Notes under the pieces: model-generated | The model's input: only the letters and a program-made list of their open reading frames with translations | The model's database searches: none | Told to the model about the DNA's origin: nothing | From: Catonia carolina | Lineage: Eukaryota > Arthropoda > Insecta > Hemiptera > Achilidae | NCBI GenBank assembly: GCA_035578175.1 | Contig: JAQMRL010000003.1 | Span: 56,032,672 to 56,096,671, forward strand | Direction: 5' to 3' | Length of the DNA stretch: 64,000 nucleotides | In this document: in pieces, positions 28,080-39,206 of the stretch | How the letters are laid out: each line of letters begins with the position of its first letter | Position numbering within the stretch: the stretch's first letter is position 1 | Position numbers and translations under genes: made by a program

Positions 28080-28822
28080 GTTGTTTTTTTTTTTTTTTTG
28101 GTGTATAGGATAGAGTTCTATGGTGTATACTTTAGTGACGAAAAAGTGACCATGATTTATGACAATTGCGAGGTATTACTTTTTCAGGGTACGTCGTGGG
28201 ATAAAGAAAGAGTCGTAGACTTTTTAATTTCCCACGGCGTATTCAAAAACGTCATAAATTGTGGCACATGTGACAATCCGTGTAAGTTACATACCTATGA
28301 TAAAGAAAACCTAAGCTTTCGTTGCTGGCGCTCTACAAAAACAAAGAAAGGAACCCGAAGGTGTAATTTCAAGAGATCGGCTCGTGCGGGTTCCTTCCTC
28401 GAGTCATCGCGGATGAATTTAACTAATTATTTCAAGTTAGTTTCGGTGCTGTTACACCTAAAACAGCCGAGACAACGTATTATTCAAAAAGAGTTTGGTA
28501 TTGCGTGGTTGACTGGTATTTCTTCTGTCGAGAGGGTTTTATAGATCATATGTTGAAAACTTCGCAGAAGATTGGTGGACCGACAACTATCGTCGAGATT
28601 GATGAAGCGAAGTTCAGCAGAAGTAAATACAAGGGTCGTTTGGTGGAAGTTGAGTGCGTGTTTTGTGGTGTACGAGATACTGGTGATAGCTTTTTAGTTC
28701 CGGTAGAATCAAGGGATTCAAAAACCCTTCTTAGAATTATTAGGGACTGGATTCTGCCGGGAACTACAATCGTCAGCGATTGTTGGAAAGCCTACCATGC
28801 TTATCTGACGAGGGATTGTTAC
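28080..28822 (+). pseudogene. Merlin (IS1016/ISXO2-type) transposase, frameshifted and truncated
   Basis: Frame 1 (to 28544) contains WDKERVVDFLISHGVFKN, paired Cys motifs CGTCDNPC and FRCWRSTKTKKGTRRCNF, a zinc-ribbon-like N-terminus. Around 28503 the frame shifts, with a short deletion, to one reading VDWYFFCREGFIDHML, then TIVEIDEAKFSRSKYKGR and ILPGTTIVSDCWKAYHAYLT. EIDEAKF and SDCWKAY carry the first two catalytic Asp of the ISXO2-like DDE domain. Similarity ends near 28815, before the third catalytic residue. Confidence 0.85.
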
Positions 28823-29309
28823 ATTCTTGTCATTGTTAATTTTAATCTATGGTTTTACTGGTGTAAATATTACATAATAGTTTTTCTCAGTGAATTGTCT
28901 ACATCAAAGTCTAAACAAGAGGAAAAAATTAACTACTCTGCCTATAACTGTGCATAAACTGTTTAACTTAAGTCTTTCATAGTTTTACTACAATAACATG
29001 TGTCTATACTGTAAATTTAATCTTTGAAAAGATGTAGCATTAAAAATAAATTTCACTTACCATTTGTTGAACATTTTTCAAAAAATTGTTGAAAATGACT
29101 GGAGAGTTACACAGGATATGGCTAATGCACAAAGCTTAAGAAATGTTAAATATGTTTTTCACTTACAAAGGACTCAAAAGTAACCAACCTCCCTTGCAGA
29201 CTGAATATAGATGATGATGATGGACCAATTGAGATTATGAGTACAGTATACGTTGTGCTTTGTATGCTACAATGGATCATAATCTCAGTGCACACTGTGC
29301 TTTGCACTG

Positions 29310-29463
29310 ATGTGTTATGCTGCATTTTTTTTTTTTTTTTTTTGTTTAACGTCCGACTGTTTTGCAAATTGCTGCTAATGCAGACGGTGAAGGATGAAAT
29401 GAATTTTTTGTAATGTATGAAAAAATGCCATGCCCGAGTGGGATTCGAATGTGTTATGCTGCA
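29310..29463 (-). mobile_element. tRNA-derived SINE family A, copy 1, with 15-bp target-site duplication
   Basis: The body 29325-29448 lies between direct repeats ATGTGTTATGCTGCA (29310-29324, 29449-29463). Minus strand: begins at a B-box-like ATTCGAATCCCACTCGGGCA, then CATTTTTTCATACATTAC, GCATTAGCAGCAATTTGC and GTCGGACGTTAAAC, and ends in a poly(A) tail. The 5' tRNA head is truncated. Confidence 0.9.
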
Positions 29464-29810
29464 GGAGTAATAATAATAAGACAGTAAAATTACTTGAGAT
29501 CTTCAATGTTATTTCAGGTATAAGTTTTCTCTTTTGTTGAACTGGTTGGTGCTTAGAAAACCAAAATCCTTTATAAATTCAGTGAAATTTAGTGGTTAAT
29601 CACTAGAAAGACTGACTGGTGTTTTAGCTCAATATACAAAAGAAACTTTGTGGAACATCTGTAGAATGATGACTGTTTAAAACATAAAATATTTTCTACT
29701 TTCTTAGGTGGGAACTTAATTGTAGTTGACCTGTAAGTTATATTATTTAAATTACTCATTTACAAATCAATTTTTGAAATGTATTCTGCCAACCATTAAT
29801 ATAAATTACT

Positions 29811-30064
29811 GTATAAATGAAATTTATCACCTTACCTTTCGTTTCTTTCTAAGTTTAAAAAACTTACGGTCGTTTTGGTGATACCGCCTTCTTCATAGCA
29901 ATGTTATTAAAATTAAAAATTAAAATTCAGAATGGGAACACTGTTCTAAATTTTAATCTTTTATTTTAATGATATTCCTTTGAAGAAGGTGGTACCACCG
30001 AAACGCGCATAAGTTTTTTAAACTTAAGAAGCACCAAAAAGTAAGGTGATAAATTTCATTTATA
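29811..30064. repeat. Fold-back MITE with arms of about 110 bp
   Basis: The left arm begins TATAAATGAAATTTATCACC and the right arm ends with its complement. The arms continue through AAAAAACTTA and ACCGCCTTCTTC / GAAGAAGGTGGTACC with modest divergence. The spacer is short and T/A-rich. No ORF. Confidence 0.85.
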
Positions 30065-30264
30065 CTGGAAATTATTTTAATGTATTAAAAATTCCTCATT
30101 TTGTTCTGTCCAGTTGATTAAAAGGAGCCTACCACATGCGGACCTTGAAGATTTACGGAGAAAATTGGTCTTAAAGGAGTGCTTATTAGAAATCAAAGGA
30201 ATTCATAAAGCATTTAACTAACCTCTGTTGTGAATGATGAAATGTTTTCAACATAGGGATCTCC

Positions 30265-30600
30265 AGCATGGGGGTCCGTTGGCATTGTGATTAGTGCAAA
30301 TGGCTTCTACGCCAGGGTCCTGGGTTGGATTCCCGGTCAGGTCTAGTATTTTTTCATCACTCATTTTCTAAATCATCATTAGCAGAAATTGTGAAACAGT
30401 CGGATGTAAAATCAAAAATAAAAGGGATGCCTCCCATGGTTATTCTATTCATATAAACTGTCAGCTGGTTACCATGCAAAATTGGTGTCCTGACTAGCAG
30501 GTATTTCTTTACAATTCATCGCATCTTTTCACCAGCTGACAGACTGGACTAGCCTGGAGGCCTATCATCTAATTAACAAAGCAAATAATAAATGGTGCTC
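30265..30600 (+). mobile_element. tRNA-derived SINE family C
   Basis: A head with TTGGCATTGTGATTAGTGCA (A-box-like) and TGGGTTGGATTCCCGGTCAG (B-box-like) is followed by a body with TTGTGAAACAGTCGGATG and a 3' part GTCAGCTGGTTACCATG shared with 22490-22645. Related head fragments appear near 35215. Confidence 0.65.
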
Positions 30601-30624
30601 TTATGCTAACTCATTTCAATTTGA

Positions 30625-31150
30625 AACCCCCTGGGTTGGTATAGTAGTAAAGATGTCGCCGTGAGTCAGCTGTTTAACAGCTGATTTTAAGAGATGAAGA
30701 TTTCATAGTTTTAGTAAAATTAGTTACTTTTGCACGGATTTGAACACTATACAGTGTTTTTTTTTATTTTATTATTTTTTTTTTTTAATAGCGTTAGACT
30801 GTTCTGCAATTACTGCTAATGCAGACGGTGAAGGATAAAATTATTTTTTTGTAACGTATGAAAATATGCCGTGCCTGAATGGGATTCGAACCCAAGACTG
30901 CATGATGAGAGGTGAGCATATTACAAACTACACCAATCGGGCTGATGACTATACAGTGGTTAACAGTGTACTGTGATTGTTGGGGTTCCATTAACCATAC
31001 TCTCTCAGGAATGGTTGGCCTGAGTCTGTACAAGATGACACCTCTTACACTTCATATACATCATCCTCGTCTTATTCAGTCATGGGGTTGCTTATTGTCC
31101 TTAAATTGAACAGATTGCAACGTTCCCACATTAAGGATTAAAAAATTAAA
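30625..31150 (+). mobile_element. tRNA-derived SINE family B, copy 1, interrupted by SINE A
   Basis: Colinear with 35541-35870. The 5' part (30625-30756) has CTGGGTTGGTATAGTAGTAA and CAGCTGTTTAACAGCTGATT; the 3' part (30948-31150) has GTGTACTGTGATTGTTGGGG, TCTCAGGAATGGTTGGCC and CAGATTGCAACGTTCCCAC. The interruption is another SINE with its own target-site duplication. Confidence 0.88.
30746..30958 (-). mobile_element. SINE family A, copy 2, nested in SINE B
   Basis: Target-site duplication ACTATACAGTG at 30746-30756 and 30948-30958 encloses a 191-bp minus-strand SINE. It starts with an A-box-like CCCGATTGGTGTAGTTTGTA and B-box GGGTTCGAATCCCATTCAGG, then the family A body, and ends in a poly(A)/A-rich tail. 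This copy appears full length, unlike copy 1. Confidence 0.92.
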
Positions 31151-32090
31151 AATAGGTTACTATTTATTATTTCTTAAGTAGAGTTTCGTTCCTATTAATT
31201 AATTTTTTATTTTTGTATACATAGTTATTTGTTTGGTGTTTTATATGTTATGTTCAGTTGAATCAGTTATACCAATTTTGATTAAACTTCTCTCAATTAC
31301 TATTTTTTTGAGCTTGTTAAGAGGATTTAAGTGGTGTACATGGGAAACTTAATGGGTTGGGTCTGCTTTCATTCAATTTTTTCAAAGAAGAACCTTAAGA
31401 TTCATTCTAGGATAAAAATTAACGTAAATTAAAAATACTGAAATTTTGTGCTTATCGGTTTTTCTAAATCTAACAAAAAAATTAATGACATAAGGTAGTA
31501 TCCAAAATGAACTAATAGGTGTAAAAGTGATTCTATGAATTCAAATCAACATAAATATTAAGCAGACTCCTTGAATGCTTATAAATAAAATTTCATTTTC
31601 TAATAAATTTCATTTTCAAGGAAATTAAGCTCCAAAAATGAACTTTTAAATCAGCTCATTTTGAAAATGGTTATGTTGTAAAAAATGAACATAGGATATA
31701 GTAAGTAATTCAAGATAATTTGTAACAAAAAATTGTCTGTATTTGTTGTAAAATGAGTTGATAAGATAAAACATGAGTGCAACATCAAAAAAATAAAACA
31801 TTTTTATTTATAAAAATAGTAGGCCTACTTCCTTTACTTTATTTTGGTTCCAGTTATTTTAAGAGTGCTTTAATTTTTCTATAAATTATTAATATATATC
31901 TAACTAAGTTTGGTTTATTTCTAATTACAGGTTGCTCTTGATTATTATTCAATTGAATTTTTTCCTGAAATCAAATTTTACTATTGATTATAAAAGCATT
32001 CCATAAAAATAGAGACTAATCAAAAATATTATTGTTACTTCAAAATTTATCTTAATTATGTTATTTTTAAAAGAAATTACAACACAAAAA
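31151..32090. other. Intergenic, nothing recognised
   Basis: AT-rich sequence without ORFs over about 60 codons or recognisable repeats. Confidence 0.5.
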
Positions 32091-32093
32091 TAC

Positions 32094-33064
32094 AAGGTGT
32101 GGCTATTATTAAATAACGAGCTGACATTGTAAAAAAATTAATTTTAATTTTATACATAATCATTTATTGTCACCTTCAAAATACAGTCCTTCTTTATCCC
32201 TACAACGCTCCATGGGAATTTTCCATTGTTGGAAACAATGCTGGAATTTATCTTCTGTCAGCTCCTTCAGGACACGTGCCGCTTTCTCTTTTACAGCTTC
32301 CACAGACTCAAATCTTGCCCCTTTTAATGCACATTTCACCTGAGGGAACAGGTAGAAGTCACATTGTGCAAGATCTGGTGAATAAGGTGGATATTCTAAC
32401 ACTGAGATGCTGTACTTGGCTAGGAACCTCTTGACAGATAATGCGGAATGAGCTGGCACATGTCTTGGTGGAGAACCTATGATTTGTCCTTCCACATTTC
32501 GAGGCGTTTTTCCTTACTCTTTGATGTAGTTTAGAAGTTACCTCAAGGTAGTAGTATTGATTAATTGTTTAACCTTCAGGAACCCAGTGAAGGTACGCAA
32601 TCCCTTGAATAAAAAAAAAAAAATCATTGCTTTAAATTTTGACTTGCTCATTCGAGCTTTTTTTGCTCTGTGAAGTTCGGGTCTTCCAGGGCATGGATTG
32701 GCGCTTCGTTTCCGGAACGTAAGTAAAAATAACACGTTTCATCAGATGTTATTATTGTTTCCAAAATATTTGGGTCATTTTCAATTGCCAGTGTCATTTT
32801 CAAGTGTCAGAACAAACATTTTTGCGAGCTTCATTACAAACATTTTTGAGCAGCACATGTCCTGAAAGAGCTGACAGAAGATGTCCAGTATTGTTTCCAA
32901 CAATGGAAAATTTTCATGGAGCATTGTAGGGATAGAGAAGGAGTACACTCCTTCTCTAAAAAACTCCTTCTCCAATATACATAAGGTGACAATAAGTGAT
33001 TATGTATAAAATTAAAATAAATTTTTTTACGTCAGTCTCGTTATTTAATAGCGACACCTCGTAC
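32094..33064. mobile_element. Rearranged mariner element with two copies of the same end in inverted orientation
   Basis: TA-flanked. The left end CAAGGTGTGGCTATTATTAA and the complement of the right end CGAGGTGTCGCTATTAAATA match. The inverted similarity extends about 190 bp inward and includes transposase coding sequence on both sides: QHCFQQWKIPMERCRDKEGL on the minus strand at the left and QYCFQQWKIFMEHCRDREG on the plus strand at the right. The right copy carries a 35-bp insertion of CTCC/TTCT-rich sequence. The usual 5' end of the gene is absent. Confidence 0.88.
32160..32495 (-). pseudogene. Mariner transposase C-terminal fragment
   Basis: 111 open residues. HVPAHSALSVKRFLAK, then EYPPYSPDLAQCDFYLFPQV (the YSPDLA block with the last catalytic Asp of the DDD triad of mariner transposases), and LTEDKFQHCFQQW through GLYFEGDN at the C-terminus. 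A further piece, KARMSKSKFKAM, at about 32640-32670 belongs to the central region but is in another frame with stops between. Not functional as a whole. Confidence 0.9.
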
Positions 33065-33288
33065 ATAAAGTGTACAAGGACTTACCAAGACATATTTTTT
33101 TTTGTTTGTAGGTGAAATTGATGACAGTTTTTTGTTGTTAATGATGACTTTGTATATTCCACCATTCACAACGAGACTGTCTAATCTGTTGTATGTATGA
33201 ATATCAAGAACAAATTACTGTATCAATTCGCCACTTAATAGAATGATGACTTTATGTAATGCAATAGGAACAAACCTGTAGATATAGG

Positions 33289-33566
33289 TATCAGACGAAC
33301 TAATGTCCCATAGCCGAGCGAGTGAGAAGGAGATATGTAGCATAACTACGCATGCGCTCATAGGTCTTTACCGTTATAATCCAAATCTGAAAACATACTA
33401 CAGTCATTATCTTGCTTGTTAGTTTACTGGATGCATAAACGCTTGCTCACAACAATGAGTAAAATTAAAGACAATGTTATTGGAATGGCGTGTATGGCTT
33501 ATGTGAGTGAGAGCGTTATGCATTCTCTCACTTCCACTGCTAGGGGACATTAGTTCATCTGAATAC
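33289..33566. mobile_element. MITE with terminal inverted repeats of about 38 bp
   Basis: Left CAGACGAACTAATGTCCC and right complement CAGATGAACTAATGTCCC, continuing into GAGTGAGA-type sequence. TA or TAT flanks both ends. The interior is about 200 bp without an ORF. Confidence 0.8.
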
Positions 33567-33809
33567 TGTACCTTTAGCCTGAGTAAGATAGTGTTCAATG
33601 AGCAAGTCCTTGCATCTGGGAAAAGGTTCTTAGTGACATACATAGTGATTTGTGAGTTGGCTGACTCTATTCTCTTGACTTTGTCATCATTTTCTATTTG
33701 AGCTTCTTTTTATAGTACCTAATACTATGTAGATTTTTAGAATTGTTATACAGATAAGTTTTATTTTATAGTATTAAGTTAAATTAAGTTGACTGAAGAA
33801 TGTTTAGTA

Positions 33810-34745
33810 TTTTTACTTTCTCTTGCCTATATGAATGTATAGGAAGGAAAGTATTGTTTTCATGTCGATTTTCAAAATCAAGTTTTCACCGGTTATACAT
33901 GTTTTCAGACCCCCTGAACCCAAAAAAAACATTTTTTTAGCGATTGGTCTGTTTGTGAGTGCATGAGTGTGTGAACGAAATATCTCAAGAATGGAACGTC
34001 GTACGAAGTTGAAACTTGAAACTTAATTTAGGTACCACTGAGGACCCAACACGAACATATTCATCAAAATCAGTCAACTGGAATGGGTAGTGTAATTTTT
34101 CACTTTTTTGCAATTTCTACGAAACAGCTTCCATGATTTGTTAAAAAATTGCTCATATACTACATTTTTAATGCTCTACGAGATAGGATAAGCGCCAAGT
34201 CTGCTGAAATTCTTGTGGAGGCTGTTCTCTCACAGAAAAAAATGGTTTTTTAAAGATTGTGGCTTAAATATGCATTTTAGGGCAAAAGTGCATGTAATAA
34301 AAGTTGTAGGGCATTTAAAACCTACAACCATTTTTTGTATAACACTTAGTTTAGCAGTAATTAGTAATTTTCTATTATTTTCATGAAAATCTGTAAAAAT
34401 GGATTTTTTTAAGATTTCGGTCTTAGTATGAACTTTATGACAAAAGTGTATATAATAAAATTTATTGGAAATTAAAAGACCTATAACTTTTATTATAAGT
34501 ATTTCTCTCTACAGAGCCTAGTTTAGCATCAAAGAGCGATTTTTCGTATTGTTAAGCTAAACTAAGGTTGATTTTCATTCTGCATCATTCACTCATGATT
34601 AAAATTAGGTTATGTTTCTTGAGGTAATTTTTTTGTTTATTTCTACTGTTTTAATGTTAATATTAGGTTATATTGTTCATTACTTGCATTGCCAAGAGAA
34701 TGTCGGTTTGGTGTTTTACACCAAATCTTTACATTAGATTTTCAT
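33810..34745 (+). repeat. HINE/DINE-1-like family, copy 6 (full length, diverged)
   Basis: Begins TTTTTACTTTCTCTTGCC; the microsatellite slot at about 33949-33975 has decayed to GTCTGTTTGTGAGTGCATG. The 3' end reads TTGCCAAGAGAATGTCGG with a hairpin TTGGTGTTTTACACCAA, whose stem has changed on both sides compared with other copies. Confidence 0.88.
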
Positions 34746-34969
34746 TTTGTAATCAATACTTTGTATTTTCTCTCATTGTAATAACAAAAAACATGGTGTC
34801 TTATTGTACAGGTTTAACTATAGTTAATTCCTTACTGTACTGTACATTATACACTTTGCTGTAATTGGGACTTAGGTCCTGTTGCAATAATTCAAATAAA
34901 ATAAATAAATCTCTTCCATGTTTGTATTATTCTTCTTCTCTTCAACAGCAGCTTACCATAGTTTAGTTT

Positions 34970-35200
34970 TATTTCGTATCCAGTATTTCATATATTATTT
35001 AGGGGTAATTCATCACAGAGTAATATGGAAAGAGTTTTTGATAATCCCATTGAGTGATAAAATATTACTAACTGCGCCTTGTCATGATTTAATTATATCT
35101 CACATCTGATATGGTATATTAGCGTGGAGTAATTCTTCATTGGGGTAAACATGGAAAGAATGTTTAACATCAGAAAAAAACAATGGGTGTATGGTGGAAA
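34970..35200 (+). mobile_element. Jockey-like LINE fragment J1, copy 2
   Basis: Degenerate match to the J1 C-terminal RT: plus-strand pieces DKILLTAPCHDLIISHI and a TGGAAAGAATGTTTAACATC segment corresponding to MKRVFKI of copy 1. Several stops. Followed by a SINE-like piece with GGGTTTGATTCCTGGTTGG at about 35230. Confidence 0.6.
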
Positions 35201-35540
35201 CAAACCATCTAACCTCAAGCATCCTCATATCTGGGTTTGATTCCTGGTTGGATTTAATAGTTTTTTAACTACATAATTTCTGTTACATAGCCTATTTATT
35301 TCAAAAAAGAAAAAATGATTCCACATGTTTCACACGTGAAGCCGCCGCTCGGGGCATGCTAGTCATAAATAAACTGGCAAAAAACTTTTAGTCACAAACT
35401 ATAAATTTTGATATTGTTTGTCAGAAAGGGCTACCACATGAACAACAATCATGTTATAAAAGTATGTGACTAAAAAAATTCTTTTAATTAGTTTATTGAA
35501 CTAAAATTTTCTATAAAATATTACATTATTTTACATGTTA

Positions 35541-35870
35541 ACCCACTGGGTTGGTCTAGAGGTAAAGTCGTCACCAAAATCAGCTGTTTAATAGCTGATT
35601 TTCGGAGACGAAGGTTACTGGTTCAAATCCCAGTAAAGGTAGTTACTTTTATACGAATTTGAATGCTAGACTGTGGTTACTGGTGTACTTTGATGGTTGG
35701 GGTTCAATAAACCATACTATCTCAGGAATGGTCGGCCTGAGTCTGTACAAGACTACACGTCATAAATATCATCCTCATCTCATTGGGTCATGGGGTTGCT
35801 TAGTGTTCTGAAATAAACAGATTGCAACGTACACATTACGGATTTAAAAAAAAAAATTAGATGCAGTACA
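35541..35870 (+). mobile_element. tRNA-derived SINE family B, copy 2 (full length)
   Basis: The head has CTGGGTTGGTCTAGAGGTAA (A box) and ACTGGTTCAAATCCCAGTAA (B box), the body TGGTTACTGGTGTACTTTGA and TCTCAGGAATGGTCGGCC, then CAGATTGCAACGTACACATT and a poly(A) tail at about 35848. The uninterrupted copy defines the pre-insertion form of copy 1. Confidence 0.88.
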
Positions 35871-36389
35871 ATTTTTTAATGTCAAACAAATTTCTTAATC
35901 TGTTAACCTTACTTCCCAGAGTAAATGGTTTAAGCAAAGGATTATCACCTTAACTACATTTCAGTAATTTTTTTAATCCCTAATGTATGTATGTTGCAAT
36001 TTAAGAAGTATAAGTTACCTCATGACTTATATGAGATGAGGATGATACGTATGAAGCGTAATTGAGGTATGTTGATGAGTAGGCGCGCTGCAATAATGAA
36101 CATTTAAATGTTTAGCTGGCTGATAAGTATTGCCAACATTTAACTTTTGGCAAAATTTCTGTAAATGTTTAGTAGGTACCTTTTATTAACTTTCATCCAC
36201 TTAGTCAATAATATTGTTCTGTTTCAGTTTGAAAGTTTAATTTCTCAATTTAACTACTATCTTATTTAGGTTCCTCTACATTCCATTTTTAACATCTTAA
36301 AATATCTGAAAAGAAACGCTAATGATGCATAAACAATCTGTTAAAACTTGTTCGAAAATTTAAAATAAATCAATGTTACAAAATTTTTC

Positions 36390-37330
36390 TTCTTCTTCTT
36401 CCTGTCATGGATTTAGGCCTTCCGACCTGTTACAACTTCTTTGCCCGTCTTTTTCGGGACCTACCTACATCTCTTCGTCCATAAGGTATGTAGTTTAATG
36501 CCCATTTTGCCCATCTATCTTCACTAATTTATATTAAATGTTTCACCCATTTCTCTCTGTATGTACCGACTGTTTCTAAGAGAGAGAAGACATTTAATTG
36601 GGACCAGACTTCTTAATTCTTAATATGATCCATCAAACTAAACCCCTGAACTCTTCTCGAGACCCGTATTTCCACTACCCGGACCTGACATTCATCTTTC
36701 TTCTTAAATACCCTGGACTCACTTCCGTACAACAATACTGAAACAGTCAAAGTCTTGTAAAACTTCAACTGGGTTTCTTTCTGAACTCATTTACTCAGTG
36801 ATCATACTATTGTCCTTCATATACACTGAAAATTATTCACTTTATTGACCATGTCTGCATTTCTAGTGTATGTTAAATCACATCCCAGGTATTTAAATGC
36901 TGAACCTGTTCTATCAGGCACCCATTGATAAATAGTTTTGTTCATTTATGTGATTCCCCCCCCCCCCAGAAAGCCATCGATTTTGTCTTTGCAGCAGATA
37001 TATCAATGTTATACTCTTGAAATATTGTATTCAAATTATACAACCCTTTCTGCAAATCATCTTAAGATTCTGCTATTAGAACATGATTATCTGCAAATAA
37101 TAGCATACTTAAATATTTCCTTTTCCCTATTTTAATGGTCTTAGAACTAACTGTTTACCATATCCGAAGCGCATCATAACTGTATTATATATATTAAAAA
37201 TAAGCGGAGATAAAAATTACACCTAAATTTATTACATTCAGCTTTCCTTGAGTGCTGGTTTTCATAGAAATACACAGTCCATTGAAAATTGACTTTATCC
37301 TCTCCATGAGATATGGCGGGTATCCTCGAT
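36390..37330 (-). mobile_element. LINE reverse-transcriptase remnant, longer
   Basis: Minus-strand pieces in order: LLFADNHVLIAES (degenerate RT box), DDLQKGLYNLNTIFQEYNID and ISAAKTKSMAFWGGG (about 37070-36950), then a KYLGCDLTYT-like segment, and, nearer 36390, the C-terminal tail region. Interrupted by stops and a run of C (36957-36967). Confidence 0.65.
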
Positions 37331-37669
37331 CATACGTAATCTTCCACAATTTCATCAATGATGTCTCAGGAAGAAGTGGTATACATACAATTAACCATGA
37401 AGTGATTATTGCCCTAGCAAGCCAAAGAATGTTAAATATTGACTAGGATTGGCCAACGACCTCAAAACAACCTCATGTTCGGAAGAAGAACACTTGTTTG
37501 AAAGGCAGAAGGAGCGGAAGAGCCTAGGAGGCTGGTCTCTTAAAACATAGGGCAGGTCCAAGAGCTCAATGGCAGCAGCTCTGCCACTCGACTTACTCTT
37601 GATTGTGACACCGCCATGGGAAATTTTATATTAATGTTTTGTTTTTTTATGTATACATAAAAAAAACTT

Positions 37670-37850
37670 TTCATTTACCTTATACTGCTTCTGATATTTT
37701 TTTCCTTACTAGCACTTGCGCGGTGTGCACTGCTTCTTCAGATAATAATAATAGCTTCTAGAAATTTTTTAAGAAGATTGCATCTTCCTTTGTCAAAGGT
37801 TTGAATCAAACTTTAAATTTTATATTACTAACTCATTTCAAAATGCTGCA
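37670..37850 (+). repeat. GCGCAC fold-back family F, copy 1 (half)
   Basis: Contains GCGCGGTGTGCACTGCTTCTTCAG, a gap, then AAGATTGCATCTTCCTTTGTC and AAGGTTTGAATCAAACTTTA. This matches one arm of the complete element at 41565-41870. Confidence 0.75.
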
Positions 37851-38050
37851 GATTGAACTGGATTAAATGGTAAAAATATTCGTTAAATGTCAAATATTAC
37901 AAAATTATGGCATCAAAATTTTGTAAAGAAAATGTAGGTACATTTAAGACTACTTCAACCCAAACTGTTGGTCTCTTATAAAAACTGGAACACTTCAGAA
38001 AATCAAGCTCTACATTTAAATTAAATGTGAAGATAATATTAAGTAATACT

Positions 38051-38142
38051 CACATCCTTTTCTAGTGTGGCTTTAACAAATTGTTCTTTATTCTTGTTCT
38101 TCTGATTAGACAGTGTTTTCAATTGTATTGGATAATTTTCAT
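38051..38142 (-). CDS. Exon-like segment of unknown gene
   Basis: Not recognised. A 92-nt stretch open in one frame between an acceptor (TTTTCAATGCAG) and a strong donor (GTGAGT), minus strand, entering in phase 2 and leaving in phase 0. The translation ENYPIQLKTLSNQKNKNK then EQFVKATLEKD is hydrophilic and Lys-rich. It lies between the STAT 5' region and the P5CS 3' end, in the same orientation as both. No flanking exon could be found, so it may be chance or part of a third gene. Confidence 0.3.
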
Positions 38143-39205
38143 CTGCATTGAAAAAGAAATCTGTATAAGAGAATACAAAAGAAAGGGAAAAAGGAAACAA
38201 GAAAAAATTATGTGTTTAAATTATTTCATTTGACTTAAAAATTCATATTTTTGAAAAACTATAAATAACGTTATAAATCACGATAATTTATTTGAAGTGA
38301 ATATTGCTTTATTGAAGACTGTTTGGAAAAATAAACGATAAAAAAACACTACAGGGAGTTAAACAAATTAAATTAATTTTCATCAATCATATAAGATTGA
38401 GACAAAATCCTGAATATTTCAAACTAGCATAGGTTTTGAAATGTCCGACACAAATCAGATATTGTCCAATCTAATCTCAGAACTGACTGTTTTTATATAT
38501 TATACTGTTGTCATTGATCTGTGGGATGTTTGGCTTTTGGCATCGGTTAAAAATATTACTGTGATTTGACTAATAGATAAATGATTTTCTTTTTGTAGTT
38601 TATTTACTTTGTCTATTATTCTTTTTAACTTTATTTGGTCAGTACCTAATTTTAAATGCCATGTTACTTAAACAAAAGTTATGTAATTTAATAATTCATA
38701 AGTCTATTGTACTATTTCCTAAAAGGTTGCTTTAAAATTGAGTACTTTATTGGTATGAGTGTTAAGGCAACTTTGTTACTCACAAATTGTTCACCATTCT
38801 CTTTAATTTCATGGCATTAATCTTCATTGATTAAGAAGCATTGTTCTCAGTTGTTACCTACTTAAGTCTGTCCTTAGATCATTTAATAGATTACAAGCCA
38901 CTTTGTGAAAATCCTTTTCTCATATAATTCCATAATTTTTTTTCTCTTCAGGTCAGTATAATGATTGATAATGATCATTTTTCAAAATTATTTTCCCAAA
39001 AACTGTTTATGATAACCGGATAACAACTTAATAGTAGAGGAAGACAAAATTGTATTGGACTATAAGCATCTCTTAATAATTTCATGATATGAGTTAGGTA
39101 ATGTGGTGCTGATTACACATCCCCATGTACACTCAGCAATATGTGGCCAAGAATCAGCCCAACAATATAAAACTGTTATCAACTCGTTGATGTAATTTCT
39201 ACACA
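38143..39205. other. Intergenic, nothing recognised
   Basis: AT-rich, no ORF or repeat identified. Confidence 0.5.
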
Positions 39206-39206
39206 T

